In this document: positions 36,431 to 46,885 of the stretch, piece by piece
Layout: each line of letters begins with the position of its first letter
How positions within the stretch are numbered: position 1 is the first letter of the stretch
NCBI GenBank assembly: GCA_013399695.1
Contig: VXAU01000683.1
Coordinates: 1,088,242 to 1,152,241, forward strand
Direction of reading: 5' to 3'
Origin: Formicarius rufipectus
Taxonomy: Eukaryota > Chordata > Aves > Passeriformes > Formicariidae
Length of the DNA: 64,000 bases
Program-made: the position numbers and the translations under genes
The notes under the pieces: generated by a model
What the model was told of the DNA's origin: nothing
Database searches by the model: none
What the model saw: only the letters and a program-made list of their open reading frames with translations

Positions 36431-36600
36431 ACCGGCCCGCCGTACACACAATCCTAGGGAAGTGACTCCCAGGCCACGCCCTGCGAGCGGAACCAGCGCC
36501 GCAACCGCAGCAGCTCCTGCGGCACAGGGACCGCCCCCTCGGGGTTTATGGATGTGCTTCCGTACAGCGGCATCTCCCGGGATCCCTTCCCCTCCGAGTT

Positions 36601-37416
36601 TTCCCATGGCCTGAGCAAAAGTCGCACAGCCTGCAGCAGGAGCGAGGCTCAGGGCAGACCCACAGTCTGTCCTCCGATGAACCCGAGGGCAGGCACGGTT
36701 GGCCAGCATCTCCTGAAACTTGCCCTGCAAAGAACTGAATGGGACTGAAAGCATTTACCTTCCCTAGAAGGGCACAGTAACGCAGGAAGGATTTATTTAC
36801 AATCGCTTTTTAATCCCTGTTTTCTTTTAGACGGTCACATATTTCAGTTTTACAATTCATTTTCCTGTCTTAGACTGTAATAAAAATGAAGTTTTCAAAA
36901 GCTTGATCTTCTTGGTAGAGCTAATTACAGAAAATCAGTCCAAAGAATATATGTATTACAACTTGGGATGAGATAGATTGATTCAGGATCACTAGGATGA
37001 CAGCGCCCTGATTTACTAGCCCACACTCATCCTTGTGGTCAGTGCCCTCACTCACACCATCCCTTTATTGCTGGTAGCCTAACTGCTGCCAGCACTTTCC
37101 TCAAAGATGAACCAAACCCCCCAAACCTCATTCTGCCCAGCTTCCACACACAACCTTTCATCCCCAGAAGCGAACTGGTAAGATCATTGACAGACTCCAA
37201 ACTCCAATTCCTCCTTCCCCTCTTCTATTTGATGTCCATGAAGTAGCAACTAGCCAACTGCTGGGAAGCACATATGCCCTGGGATCTTGATAACCAGATA
37301 TATTTTCTGGGTAATGTCACCCAGTGTGAGGCTAAACTCACTCAAACATTCAACAGCAAGGTCGCATATGGACTCAAGACAGAGATGAAAAGTGAAAGGG
37401 CCCAAAGAGAACACAA
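36601..37416. other. non-coding DNA right of the tRNA gene
   Basis: GC content falls back to the window average after about 36750. No further tRNA or promoter element is recognised. Confidence 0.65.
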
Positions 37417-37506
37417 TCATAGAATTTCCTGAGCTGGAAGAGACCCACAAAATCATCCAACTCCTCTTGGACATTCTCCCAAACGAGCCACAGCATGGGC
37501 CTTAGG
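37417..37506 (-). mobile_element. CR1 LINE 3' end, minus strand
   Basis: tcatagaatttcctgagctg followed by gaagagacccacaaaatcat and ccaactcctcttggacattc is the reverse complement of a CR1 3' UTR ending in the octamer tail. The 3' terminus is at the left. Similarity fades after about 90 bp. Confidence 0.75.
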
Positions 37507-39865
37507 AAGTCTGGGTATTATACAGGCTCATAGACAGAGCATAATTGGCAGGTATAGAAACAGCAGACCTTTGTTTGTGCATCTGGCAAATGGATTGTCA
37601 CTCTGGTTTTAGGTAAGAAACAGTTACTTTTTTTTTTGGTCAGCTGCTCCACAGAGAGTAAGGTGTGGATTAATCAGGGGGTGAGGATTAATCATCTTTC
37701 TCAACTTCCTCACCACAATATCAACAGAAGTACCTCATGGCAGTAACATATAGCCACAATTCATAGCTGTCCACCATTGGTTTTTAATCAAATCAAGTCC
37801 AATTGCTCAAGAAAAAAGCTCAACACCCTTTGACTGTCTCTTTCCACTACCTCATAGTTAGGCTAAGCAGACTTGTCTTTTTCCCCCCAAAGTTTAATCA
37901 GTAATATGCCAAATGCAAACCCTCCTCCACACACAGAAATAATATCCTACCTTTTAAGGAGAGATTCATTCAGGCTCTGCTGTACAAGCAACAGATTTTC
38001 TGTGATTAGACAGTGACAGATAACAGTTCAGGAGATCAATGCTGCCTCCAAGAAAATAAAATTTTCTAATTGAACAGTAAACTCTGTTTTCTCTCCAGGG
38101 TGTGGGATCCATACTCTCAAGCGAAGAAACAAACCAGCTTAGAATGACAAACAGTTAGCAGGCTATATAGTGGATATCTGTACCATTATGGAATTTGGTG
38201 GTTGCAAATGCAAAGTACTTGCAAGCATTTTCCAGCACCATTGGTGCTAGAGAATTGTGTTCACAGGTATTTTATCAAATAGAATCTGAGCTGTAAGGAT
38301 TTTGCTAATTCAGGGCCTCAGATAGACTTCTGAACTACTTTGGATTTTTACAGCATGTGTAGAAGACCTGTGATAATGGTCCACTCATAAACTTTACCTT
38401 TATATATTGTCCAAAGCATCTATATTTAACAACCAAGGGCACAGATGGCAGGACACTGAAGAATGAAGGCAGTCCAGGTGCCTGAGCTCTGTCTCAGATC
38501 TTCTTTTCAGTTGCCCGTTTCCTCCCTGCCACAAGTACCCCAGCATCCACCCACTTCACACTGGTCACACTGTCCCTGTCCACTCCTGCTCCCTTCCATC
38601 CCTGGCACACCACTGGCATTGGCAACCAGCAGTGCTTTGCAGTGAGTGCTCTCCTAGCTCCACGCTTCCAGCTGTCCCCAGTACAGCCTGCACTGCCTGT
38701 ACTTTGAGCTGGAGTCCCCACAGCTGTGCCTCGAGTCTGCTGTTTACAAAGGAAAACTGTGCCTTCCTCAGAATCAGCGCTGTTCAAGACTAGAAAGATG
38801 CTCCTACCTCTGCACCAAGGCAAATTACTTCTTTTCACAGGCAATAAATTGCCAAATTATATAAGCTTCACACCCCCACTGTGCTCCTGCTTGTATTACA
38901 AATTGCATGCTGCCACAGGCCCTGCCATCATGAACTCTGCCTGTGTACAAAAGCAAGACCATCTTCTAGAAAAAAAACAAGGCATTTAGGTAGAAAGTAG
39001 AACAGAACATGCTCATGTACTTCTCTCTGCCTCAGCTCCATCCCGAGTGCCTGTACTGCAGAACATATTAAGGTCTTATTTCACATAGAACTGTAAGGCA
39101 CCCGAAAAAGTGATCTTTGCTCACTGCTTACTACCCAGCCCACAATGGATCTGAACCAGCAATTAAACCACAAAGAATGGCTTTGGGCATTCCACAGCCA
39201 TGTCCTGTTTGTTCTAATCTATTATCAATTCAGAATTGACAACTAGGGGGAAAAAAAATTCATTAGCTGCCCAAAAGGCTAAAGGGAACTAATGTTATCA
39301 GTCTGAACACTATGCAGGGATTTATTAATAAGCTCATCATTGAAATCTGTCATAAAAATGCTAATGCAAGTTATTTGCATATGTCTGTGCATCAAAACAG
39401 AATAAAGACCCATAATGTTATATTTAATAAAATTATTATTACCCCAATCATAAAGTAAACGGTGGTCATAAAATGTGTGTTGAAATTTAGAACTCTATAA
39501 TTACAGAATTTGTAATAATAGCTACTGTGAATTTTTACCAAATCAGTCAAGACAGCCATTCTTGCCCAACCATTATCAGTGTTTGAAACTAGAAACCTGC
39601 AGTTTCAAAAATCACATCTAGAAACAGAGCACTATATCCACCAAAAGCACCACTGTTTCTGGTACAGTAGCAACAATGTCATGCTTTGAAAAGAAAAACC
39701 AAACTTACTTCCCAGCTTCTCAGCAAAAAGCAAGGAAAGCTCTAGAGTCCTAGGAAGAGTTAAAAATCCTTCCCTTAAGCCATCTAAAATGAGCCACAAA
39801 CTATGAATGCTGATCTTGCAATGTCTACATGACATCACCATACTTAAGGCTAAATTCATCACAAA
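37507..39865. other. unique DNA between two CR1 tails
   Basis: A slightly GC-richer stretch at 38460-38720, open on both strands, resembles no known protein. The AT-rich right part carries the TCATAAA cluster. Confidence 0.6.
39350..39472 (+). promoter_or_regulatory. cluster of TCATAAA motifs with an octamer site
   Basis: Three identical TCATAAA words on one strand (39350-39356, 39448-39454, 39466-39472), the type of site preferred by CDX and posterior HOX proteins. There is also an exact POU octamer, ATTTGCAT, at 39373-39380. The DNA is AT-rich, which raises the chance rate, so this is only a candidate enhancer or conserved element. Confidence 0.3.
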
Positions 39866-40081
39866 TTATGGAATGGCTTGAAATGGAAGGGACCTTAAAG
39901 ATCATTTAGTTCCATCCCCCCTGCTGTTGGCAGGGACACCTTCCACTAGACCAGGTTGCTCAGAACCCCATCCATCCTGGCCTTGAACACACCCAGGGAT
40001 GAGGCATCCACAACTTCTCTGGGCAACCTGTTCCAGTATCTCACCACCCTCACAGTAACAAATTTTTTTCTGTAATCTGAC
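39866..40081 (-). mobile_element. CR1 LINE 3' end, minus strand
   Basis: About 215 bp of well-preserved CR1 3' end in reverse complement: aatggaagggaccttaaaga, gcagggacaccttccactag, ccaggttgctcagaacccca, ccttgaacacacccaggga, ggcatccacaacttctctgg, gcaacctgttccagtatctc and accaccctcacagtaaca. The octamer tail at the left end (tatggaat) is worn. It belongs to the same family as the other fragments and looks younger than the 15.9-kb copy. Confidence 0.93.
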
Positions 40082-40785
40082 ATAGGAGTAAGCTATCCAA
40101 AGTACACCAGAAGTCCCACATTTATAAGACCTGGACCTTCTCTATGGCATATGTAATGTGTCCTCTTAGCAGACTGTGCCCCTAGGACAGGATAGCTATG
40201 CACATAGAGCTGTCCCCCTAAGCAGGCAGCACATTGAATTGAAACTTTGATAGTGCGCTTTCAGCAGCCAGGTTGGTGGTAGAAGATACTACCGTAAAGA
40301 TATTTGGCTTGTTTACCTGTGTCACAGTTCCTGAATATGGTTTGTTTCCCCAGAAAATGTTTTGAGATGCTCTGCAGCTCTCAGCCTCCAGCTAACACCA
40401 GGCACCAGTTTACCATTTGGCATGCCACATTAAGCCTAGAGTTAGAATTACAGGGATCAGCAGGATGACTTTTTGTGAACACCATATCATTATTAGTGTT
40501 GAAATTGTTGGCAGCTTCTCCATTTTTCACTAGTGTCTGTTTGCTTTATTCCTGCTATGGATGGGCAGAGTGGATTAGGCAACATAAGTTCCACATCCAG
40601 TTCAAGTGATACTCTTTTGCAGGCAGAAATAGTTTGATTTTCCCCATTTTTATTCAGAAAGTTTAAGCCTCATCAAACCACACTCATCCTTTGACATTTT
40701 GGATTAATTTACATTTACAATTTGAAGATTAAAATTAACTATTGCTCCAGAGCGGTTTGAAACTTTGTTCTGGTATATCTGTTTT

Positions 40786-40853
40786 NNNNNNNNNNNNNNN
40801 NNNNNNNNNNNNNNNNNNNNNNNNNNNNNNNNNNNNNNNNNNNNNNNNNNNNN
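40786..40853. other. assembly gap, 68 N
   Basis: Run of N preceded by tctgtttt and followed by aactcagcatgg. Flanks give no clue to the missing sequence. Any reading frame that crosses it is unsupported. Confidence 0.99.
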
Positions 40854-42177
40854 AACTCAGCATGGTAAGAAGCAGAATGCCATGTAATTTCACTAAAACC
40901 TGCTTGCAGATGAGTATTCTTGATTTTTAAAGCAAAGACTGCAGAATCACTTTATAAAAATAAATTGCATTCCAAGGAAGCTGGTCAGTGTATTCCCTGT
41001 AATATTCAGGGAGGTTATATTTCACAAGGTACTATATTTTAATCAGAAACTGACAGAAACACCATGAAATACCCTGAACCAAGTAACAGGTTGTCTGTCT
41101 TTCTGTCCCAAAAAAAGGCAAACTCAGACTTACTTTTTTATGAAGGTGCTAAAATTGCTTCCTTCCCCCAGTTTAGTTTTCATCCCTCCTCCCAGCTGCA
41201 GAGCCTACATAGAAGACCAGTACACCAAAACGTTTACTTTGCATTAGAACAAAATCCACCTTCTGTTCGGTAAAGTTTTACAAATGGAATATCTTTTTCT
41301 ACTATGCCAGGCACTCTGTACCTCTGATCTGCATTGTGCTACTAAGTGTTTTTACTAGAATTCCCAATATTTCCATGTGAAAAGGCCAATTTGCGATCAG
41401 ACAAGTGTCCATTAGCCTTCATTCAAAACCACTACCATAGTGATAATTTTTTTATTAGACCTGTAAAACCTGCTGTTTCTGGCCCTCTTATTTCTTCAGT
41501 CCATGCAGACATCCTCTCTTCTGCTCTGTTCTGTAACACACTCAGTGGTCATTAAAGTTCCATTTGAAAAGAATTAAAAAGGACTATAATTTTTATGCGA
41601 TTAAATTGGACCAATTATTTCTTGAAGCCACAAGCGTATAATTTCCTATAAGCACTGAAGAAAAATCAATATCCCAAGTTTATAAATTATTTATTACTCC
41701 ATCAGGCTGCCATTTGTTAATGTAACAGAAGGATGCCATTCTGGACCTGAACAAGAACTGCAGCATTCATTCATACAGATAAAAAGGATGCACACCAAAC
41801 AATTAACTGACAGAATAGTACAAAAATCAGATGTACTCCCAACTTCCCGTGCCTGTGTTCCTGAAGACAGCTATTTCTCGATAAGAAACACTGGCAAGCA
41901 AAATGGTTCTATATAAATAAAATGTTGCCTGCTGTTCTTATCATAGGTGACATTTAACTATTTGGGGGGCTTTCTTTCTAATTTTGAAATCAGTTCCACA
42001 TATGACCTACAATTACAGTTAGTTCTTATGTGACCCATATTTCTATATGCTGGAAACAGTGCACATGGGACTTAAAAGTGTTTAAAGAGAAGTACTGTAA
42101 TATTTCTGTACTTTTTTTTTGTGACAGTTTTCTTAATGCCATGAAAGACATAGAACAATATGCTGTTTATCTAAAAA

Positions 42178-42266
42178 GGTTTTTGTTTGGTTGGTTTGGG
42201 GGGTTTTTTGTTGTTGTTGTTTTGTTTCGGGGTTTTTTGTTGTTTGTTTTTGGTTGTTTTGTTTTT
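42178..42266. repeat. T/G-rich low-complexity tract, 89 bp
   Basis: TTTGG, TTG and GGGGGG units (ttggtttggggggtttttt, then ttgttgttgttttg) with one C at 42228. Same compositional class as the 19.7- and 49.8-kb tracts. Confidence 0.92.
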
Positions 42267-44455
42267 CAACCTAAGATTCTCATTTCACATTTTCTCAGCT
42301 TCCACTGCAGTCCACATTGTTGTCATGGCTCAACACTCATGTGGTGCTTTTCATCTTTACATATAACAGCAATTAATTTTTGCAACCACCATTTACATTA
42401 ATATCTCCTATTTCCATATATGCAGAGGTAGAAGCATCTGAAGCATTCAGAAAAATCAAAGATTCAAGGAAGGCAAAACACTTTCCGCACAGTTCCCATC
42501 CTGATGGAATCTTTTGAACCATTACATCTCTTCAGAAAAAGCATTTGAGGCCAGTTAGAGAAGAGTCACACTGACACTCATTATCCCCAGGAGCACAGGA
42601 GTGTCATTACACACACAGCAGTACCCGGGTGTGAAAGCACAACTGCATCAAGATTCCCTTTCTGTCCTCCTGACATAGATAAATTGGACAATATATGGTT
42701 TATTCTGTATACACCTTTGTGATGTAACCTTGGAATAAGAGTGCCTGCCTGAATGGATATGAAAGTTGCCATGTTGCTTTCCATATAAAAGGTAGCTTGG
42801 TCTGGTGTTAATACTTGTTGGTCCTGTGAAAGCCTACTCTGACCAGTCAAAAGCAATTTCAACTGCATATTGCTGTACCTACCTGTCTCTGTCTGGTTGC
42901 GGAGTTAAAAATGAGCATGTCCAGAAGGGACACAATACTTTAAGTTGCAGGATTTTATTTGAAATATTGCTCCTTGAAGTGTGAAAGAAAGATTTTGCAT
43001 GAACCTAAACACATACACTTCACTCCATCATCCTACACCTGGGAACACAAGTTGTAGAATGATGCAATCTACTGAATTTCATATGTTTATCTGTTGCCCA
43101 TCAAAGTTCTCTGGCTCAAACAATTCAAAATATATACATTATCTCAGAGAGCTTTCACTTCTCTTCAAAGGCCAATCAAATGAAAGAAACCCATCCTTAA
43201 AATATGGACAGTTCCTCCTCCTTCACATATGGTAAAATTCTTCAGTCAGCTGAAAGAGGCAGCTTAACACATTAATCTAAGATCAAATACCACAAAGATT
43301 CTCAAGGTAAGGATTTTTTTGATTACCTGACAATCATATTTAAAACCACATTATCTATGAATTCACTTTTGATCAATTTCAAAACAGTCATCTATATTTC
43401 AGTAAAATTGACAAGGAAAGAGGAATCTGAGTGTCGTTTATTTCTTCAACATGATAGGAAACTCCTCAGTACTTAGAAAAGGCACCTTAATCGTGACCTT
43501 GGTAAAGGAAGGGCAGGCTCTGTTAGACACTGGCAAATCCAAACACAAGATTTGTTGATAGAGAAACAGAAGGAAAAAGGTTTCTAGGGTTTTGGTTTTT
43601 ACACAATAGCTTGTTACAAGCCAAATTGTACCAATCTGAGAAACTGAAAACAAAGTACAACCAGTTCCCTAGATATTCTTTTCCATAACAGCATGATATC
43701 CAGGTCCAGAATCACGTCAAACTGATTAATTCTGGAAGGACACTTCAGTTTCTGGTCACAGGAAAGACTTTCTTAAAAACTCTTTAGTACATGGAAGAAA
43801 AGAGTTAAGCTAGTACAAGCTCATAGGAGGCCATTTTTTGTGTGGTTAGTTCTTCATTTTGCTTGACGCTGGGAACAGAGTGGATTTGATCAGACATGAC
43901 CAGCTAATTTAGAGGCACAGGTTTCAGCTGTGTCCTCTGTGCTGCCAAGCCTCTCCAGCTCCTGTTGTGGAGCAATAGAACACAGCAAGGCAGGAGCCTG
44001 AACCAGCTGTTACAGATACAGTGGTCAGTAAGGCAGTGGAGCACTGGTTTTGGGGCACAGCTCTAGAAAATATCAACATTGTCCAACTAAGAATACATTT
44101 TGAGTCTTGTACACCAAGAAGTATGAGTCAACTTCACACAGCCAGAGAGCAGACTGAAAGCTTAAGCAAGGATTTATGTACAAAGCCAGACCCTGTTGGA
44201 CAGGATCAATTCAAACAGAGGAAAGGAAAAGAGCAAAAAGCCTTTTAGGTAACACTTGAAGGAGGATGACCTTCTGGGACCCTGCTGATTACTTACATGA
44301 TTTCTTGCCAAGAAACAAGTGCTGCACTGCTCTCCAGCCTCAGCAGCCAGCATTAATGATCCCTGCACACTGGCAAATTTACTTCCAGCCCCAGGTTCCA
44401 CTGCAGTTGCTGAATATGGTGACAAGCTACTTTTAAAATCTGGTATTGTGACACA

Positions 44456-44502
44456 TAAAAAAACCCAACCAAACAAACAAACAAAAAAACCACACAACCA
44501 AC
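44456..44502. repeat. A/C-rich (AAAC)n tract
   Basis: aaaaaaacccaaccaaac followed by AAAC units and ccacacaaccaacacc, containing almost only A and C. Confidence 0.88.
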
Positions 44503-44927
44503 ACCTCAGTTTGTTTTAATTTCATTTTGAAGATATAAAAGTGCAAGTAGTCCACTTATTTTAATAATCGACTTGATCACTGGGCCTGCTGGCTTAGAGC
44601 TGGATATAAGCTAAAATCTCCTAACTAAATCTCTTAACAATACATTGATCAAGTAAAGCAGGTCAGCACAAGTATAAAGCAATGAATGATAAAAAACTCA
44701 ACTACACCAATCATTCCAAGCAAAGGAGGAGTCTCCAGTGGCTTAGTTCAAGTTGACTATTTTGGTTTCGTTTTCCATTTTTTTCTGTCCTACTTACTCA
44801 CCCACCAAAGCATTAGATGCTTGCACAGGTAGATTTAGACTCAACACATCCGCATGATTTTTTAGGGGTTTCATGAATAATTTTCTAACTAAAGCTTTTT
44901 TCTGACCCTTACCTAGGTTAGGTTTCA

Positions 44928-46885
44928 ACCTGTCTTCATAAGAGATGTGCTCCATCCCTCAGAACATCTTTGTGGCCCTCCTCTGGACTCTCTCTAACAG
45001 GTCCAACATCTTTCCTATGCTGAGGATGCAGTTCTCCAGGTGGGGGTCTCACAAGGGCAGAGTAGAGGGGGAGAATGACTTCCCTTGACCTGCTGCCCTC
45101 CCTTCTTTTGATGTAGCCTGGGATGTGGCTGGTTTTCTGGGCTGCAAGCAATCACTGTTGTCTCATGTCCAGCTTTTCTTCTACAAGAACACCCAAGTCC
45201 TTTGCCACAGGGCTCCTCTCAAGGAGTTCTCCCAGTCTGTACTCATGTCTGGGATTGCCCTGATCCAGGTGCAGCACCTTGTGCTTGGCCTTGTTGAACT
45301 TCATGAGGTTCTCATGAGCCCACTTTTCAATCACCTCCTAGTCTCCTGTGTGCTTTTACATATTTTTTAGGAGAATCTGCTCCACAATCTTCCCAGGCAC
45401 AGAGGTGAGACTACCCGGTCTGTAGTTCCCCAGATCTTCCTTTCTCCCCTTTTAAAAATGGGAGTGATGTTTCCCTTTTTCCAGTCACTGGGGACTATGC
45501 CTGATCACTAATGACTTCTCAGATATAATGGAGAGTGGCTTGGCAGCATCATCAGCCCTCTGTAGACTGGGGTGCGTGTCACCAGGTTTTATAGACTTGT
45601 GGCTATTTAGCTTCATTGAATGGTGCCAAACCTGCTCTTCATTTATAGTTGGAGGGATTTCACTCCCTCCACACCCACTTAGAGAATCGGAGACTTGAGA
45701 AAAGTGGAAAGTCTGACTGACAGCAAAGAACTCATTGAGTACCTCAGCCTTGTCCATATCACTCACTACCAGGTCACTCTTCATTCCTGGGGGTAGAGGG
45801 TGTATGTGTGGGTACACTCTCCTTGGCCGTTTTTCTCCTGACTTATGTACTTATAGAATCCCTTCTTGTTACTCTCCACATCCTCTTCCAAGCCCTGTTC
45901 CAGTTTTGCCTTGCCTTTCCTGACCCCATTCCTACACATTCAAACCATATCCCTATACTCTTCCCCAGGTCGCCTGTCCCTGTCTTCACTGACTGTGTAT
46001 TTCCTCCTTACTCCTCAGTTTAAAAAGCATTAAGATCCTTCTCAGCCATGTCCATTTAAGGCCTGCCTTTCTCAATTTCCTACACACTGGGAGAGAGAAC
46101 TTTTGGCTCTCAGTAGAGTGGCCTTCAAGAGTTGCCAGCTCTTGTCAGCCCCTCCATCTTTAAGGACAGATGCCCAAGAGATCTCATTCACCTATTCTTT
46201 AAACAGCTGGAAGTTCACTCTCAAGACTGAGGGTCGTGACTTTGCTCCTAGCCAGGATTATGCTTCTTGAGATCACAACTCAATTAGGGCATGGTTGCTA
46301 CAGCCCAGGCTGCCACCAGTCTTAACTCTTAAAAAGCTCATCCACACAGGTGAGCACCAGGTCCAGAAACACCTCGTCTCTGGTTGGTTTGTCTAATACC
46401 TGGCCCAGGAAGTTGTCCTTACACACTCCAGGAGTCCCCTGGTTTGCTTGCAACCAGGTATGTTGCTTTCCCAGCAGATGTCCAGAGGGTTAATATTCCC
46501 CATCATGAGAGTGTGTGAGCATGATGATTCCTGTATCTGAAGGAAGTAGGCCTCATGAACAGGGTCCCCCTAATCAGGTGGCCTATAGCAAACTCCTCCC
46601 TGCCCCCACCAGGTCCTTTTGTTTTCCCTGTCCCTGATTTGTATTCACAGGCTCTCAACCTGCTCGTGGCTGTTACTCAGAGACAGTTCTTGACAATCTA
46701 TTCCTTCCTTAACAGAGCACAACACCCCCACCCCTCCTGCCTAGCATATCTCTTCTGAAAAGCTCAGAATTCCTCAACTGCGGTGCTCCAGTTGTGTCAC
46801 TTGTCCCATCAGATTTCTGTGACAGCAATTTTGTCATAGTTTTCTAATTGCACCACAGTTTCCAGCTCTTTTTCCATTTTATTGG
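44928..46885 (-). mobile_element. CR1 LINE ORF2 relic with internal RT deletion
   Basis: Largest transposon copy in the window. Reading leftwards on the minus strand, 46885 to about 45830 corresponds to the end of the CR1 endonuclease and the linker (the region matching GDFN/DICWESN-type text, then the Lys/Arg-rich stretch). 45817-45360 is the start of reverse transcriptase (KAEVLNEFFA, INEEQVWHH, AAKPLSIISEKS, LGNYRPGSLTSVPGKI). 45334-44936 is the RT C-terminus (NLMKFNKAKHKVLH, GNPRHEYRLGE, SREVILPLYSALVRP). Between KIVEQILLKNM and EVIEKWAHENLMKFN the family normally has about 150 residues, including the FADD active site. They are absent here, with the junction at about 45335-45365. The 3' UTR and octamer tail are also missing on the left, and the 5' UTR and ORF1 on the right. 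There are many stops and frame shifts, so the copy is dead. Confidence 0.9.
45335..45365 (-). other. internal deletion junction in the CR1 relic
   Basis: RT text runs up to KIVEQILLKNM, meets a stop, and resumes about 10 codons later at VIEKWAHENLMKFN. In intact CR1 these two blocks are about 450 bp apart. The exact breakpoint is blurred by divergence. Confidence 0.7.

Larger units (their letters stand above)
36364..36437 (-). tRNA. tRNA-Ile, anticodon AAU, intronless
   Basis: Cytosolic isoleucine tRNA transcribed by RNA polymerase III; A34 is expected to be edited to inosine so the tRNA reads AUU, AUC and AUA-type Ile codons. Read on the minus strand, the 74 nt fold into a normal cloverleaf: 7-bp acceptor stem beginning GGCCGGT and closing with ACGGGCC plus discriminator A, a D arm with TAGCTCAGTTGG, an anticodon loop CTAATAA giving anticodon AAT, and a T arm with GGTTCGATCCC. 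The G-G mismatch at acceptor position 5 is also known from vertebrate tRNA-Ile-AAT genes. No intron and no broken stem is seen. An oligo-T stop follows 7 nt downstream. It is a lone gene in this window, in a CpG-rich patch. A tRNA-derived SINE was considered, but the intact stems, the terminator and the lack of an attached CR1 tail argue for a true gene. Confidence 0.97.
36290..36600. promoter_or_regulatory. CpG-rich patch around the tRNA gene
   Basis: This roughly 300-bp stretch is GC-rich and dense in CpG dinucleotides (for example cctacgggcgctg, gcgagcggaacc, cagcgccgcaaccgc), while the rest of the window is CpG-poor. It covers the tRNA gene and extends mostly into its 5' flank (to the right, since the gene is on the minus strand). 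It probably marks unmethylated, open chromatin at an active tRNA gene. It could also be a CpG-island promoter for an unseen polymerase II transcript. No TATA box or first exon can be argued from the sequence. Confidence 0.6.
40082..44927. other. unique AT-rich DNA with one assembly gap
   Basis: No gene recognised. Open frames up to 123 codons (42030-42401) exist because of the T/G tract. The A/C tract at 44456 is the only other repeat. Confidence 0.6.

Noticed and set aside
36364..36437. tRNA-derived SINE instead of a tRNA gene
   Set aside because: Some songbird SINEs begin with a tRNA-Ile-like part, but here all stems are intact, an oligo-T terminator follows directly, and no CR1-like tail is attached.
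36428..36754. 108-codon minus frame beside the tRNA gene
   Set aside because: Ala/Gly/Arg-rich translation of CpG-rich DNA in the tRNA 5' flank. No family resemblance.
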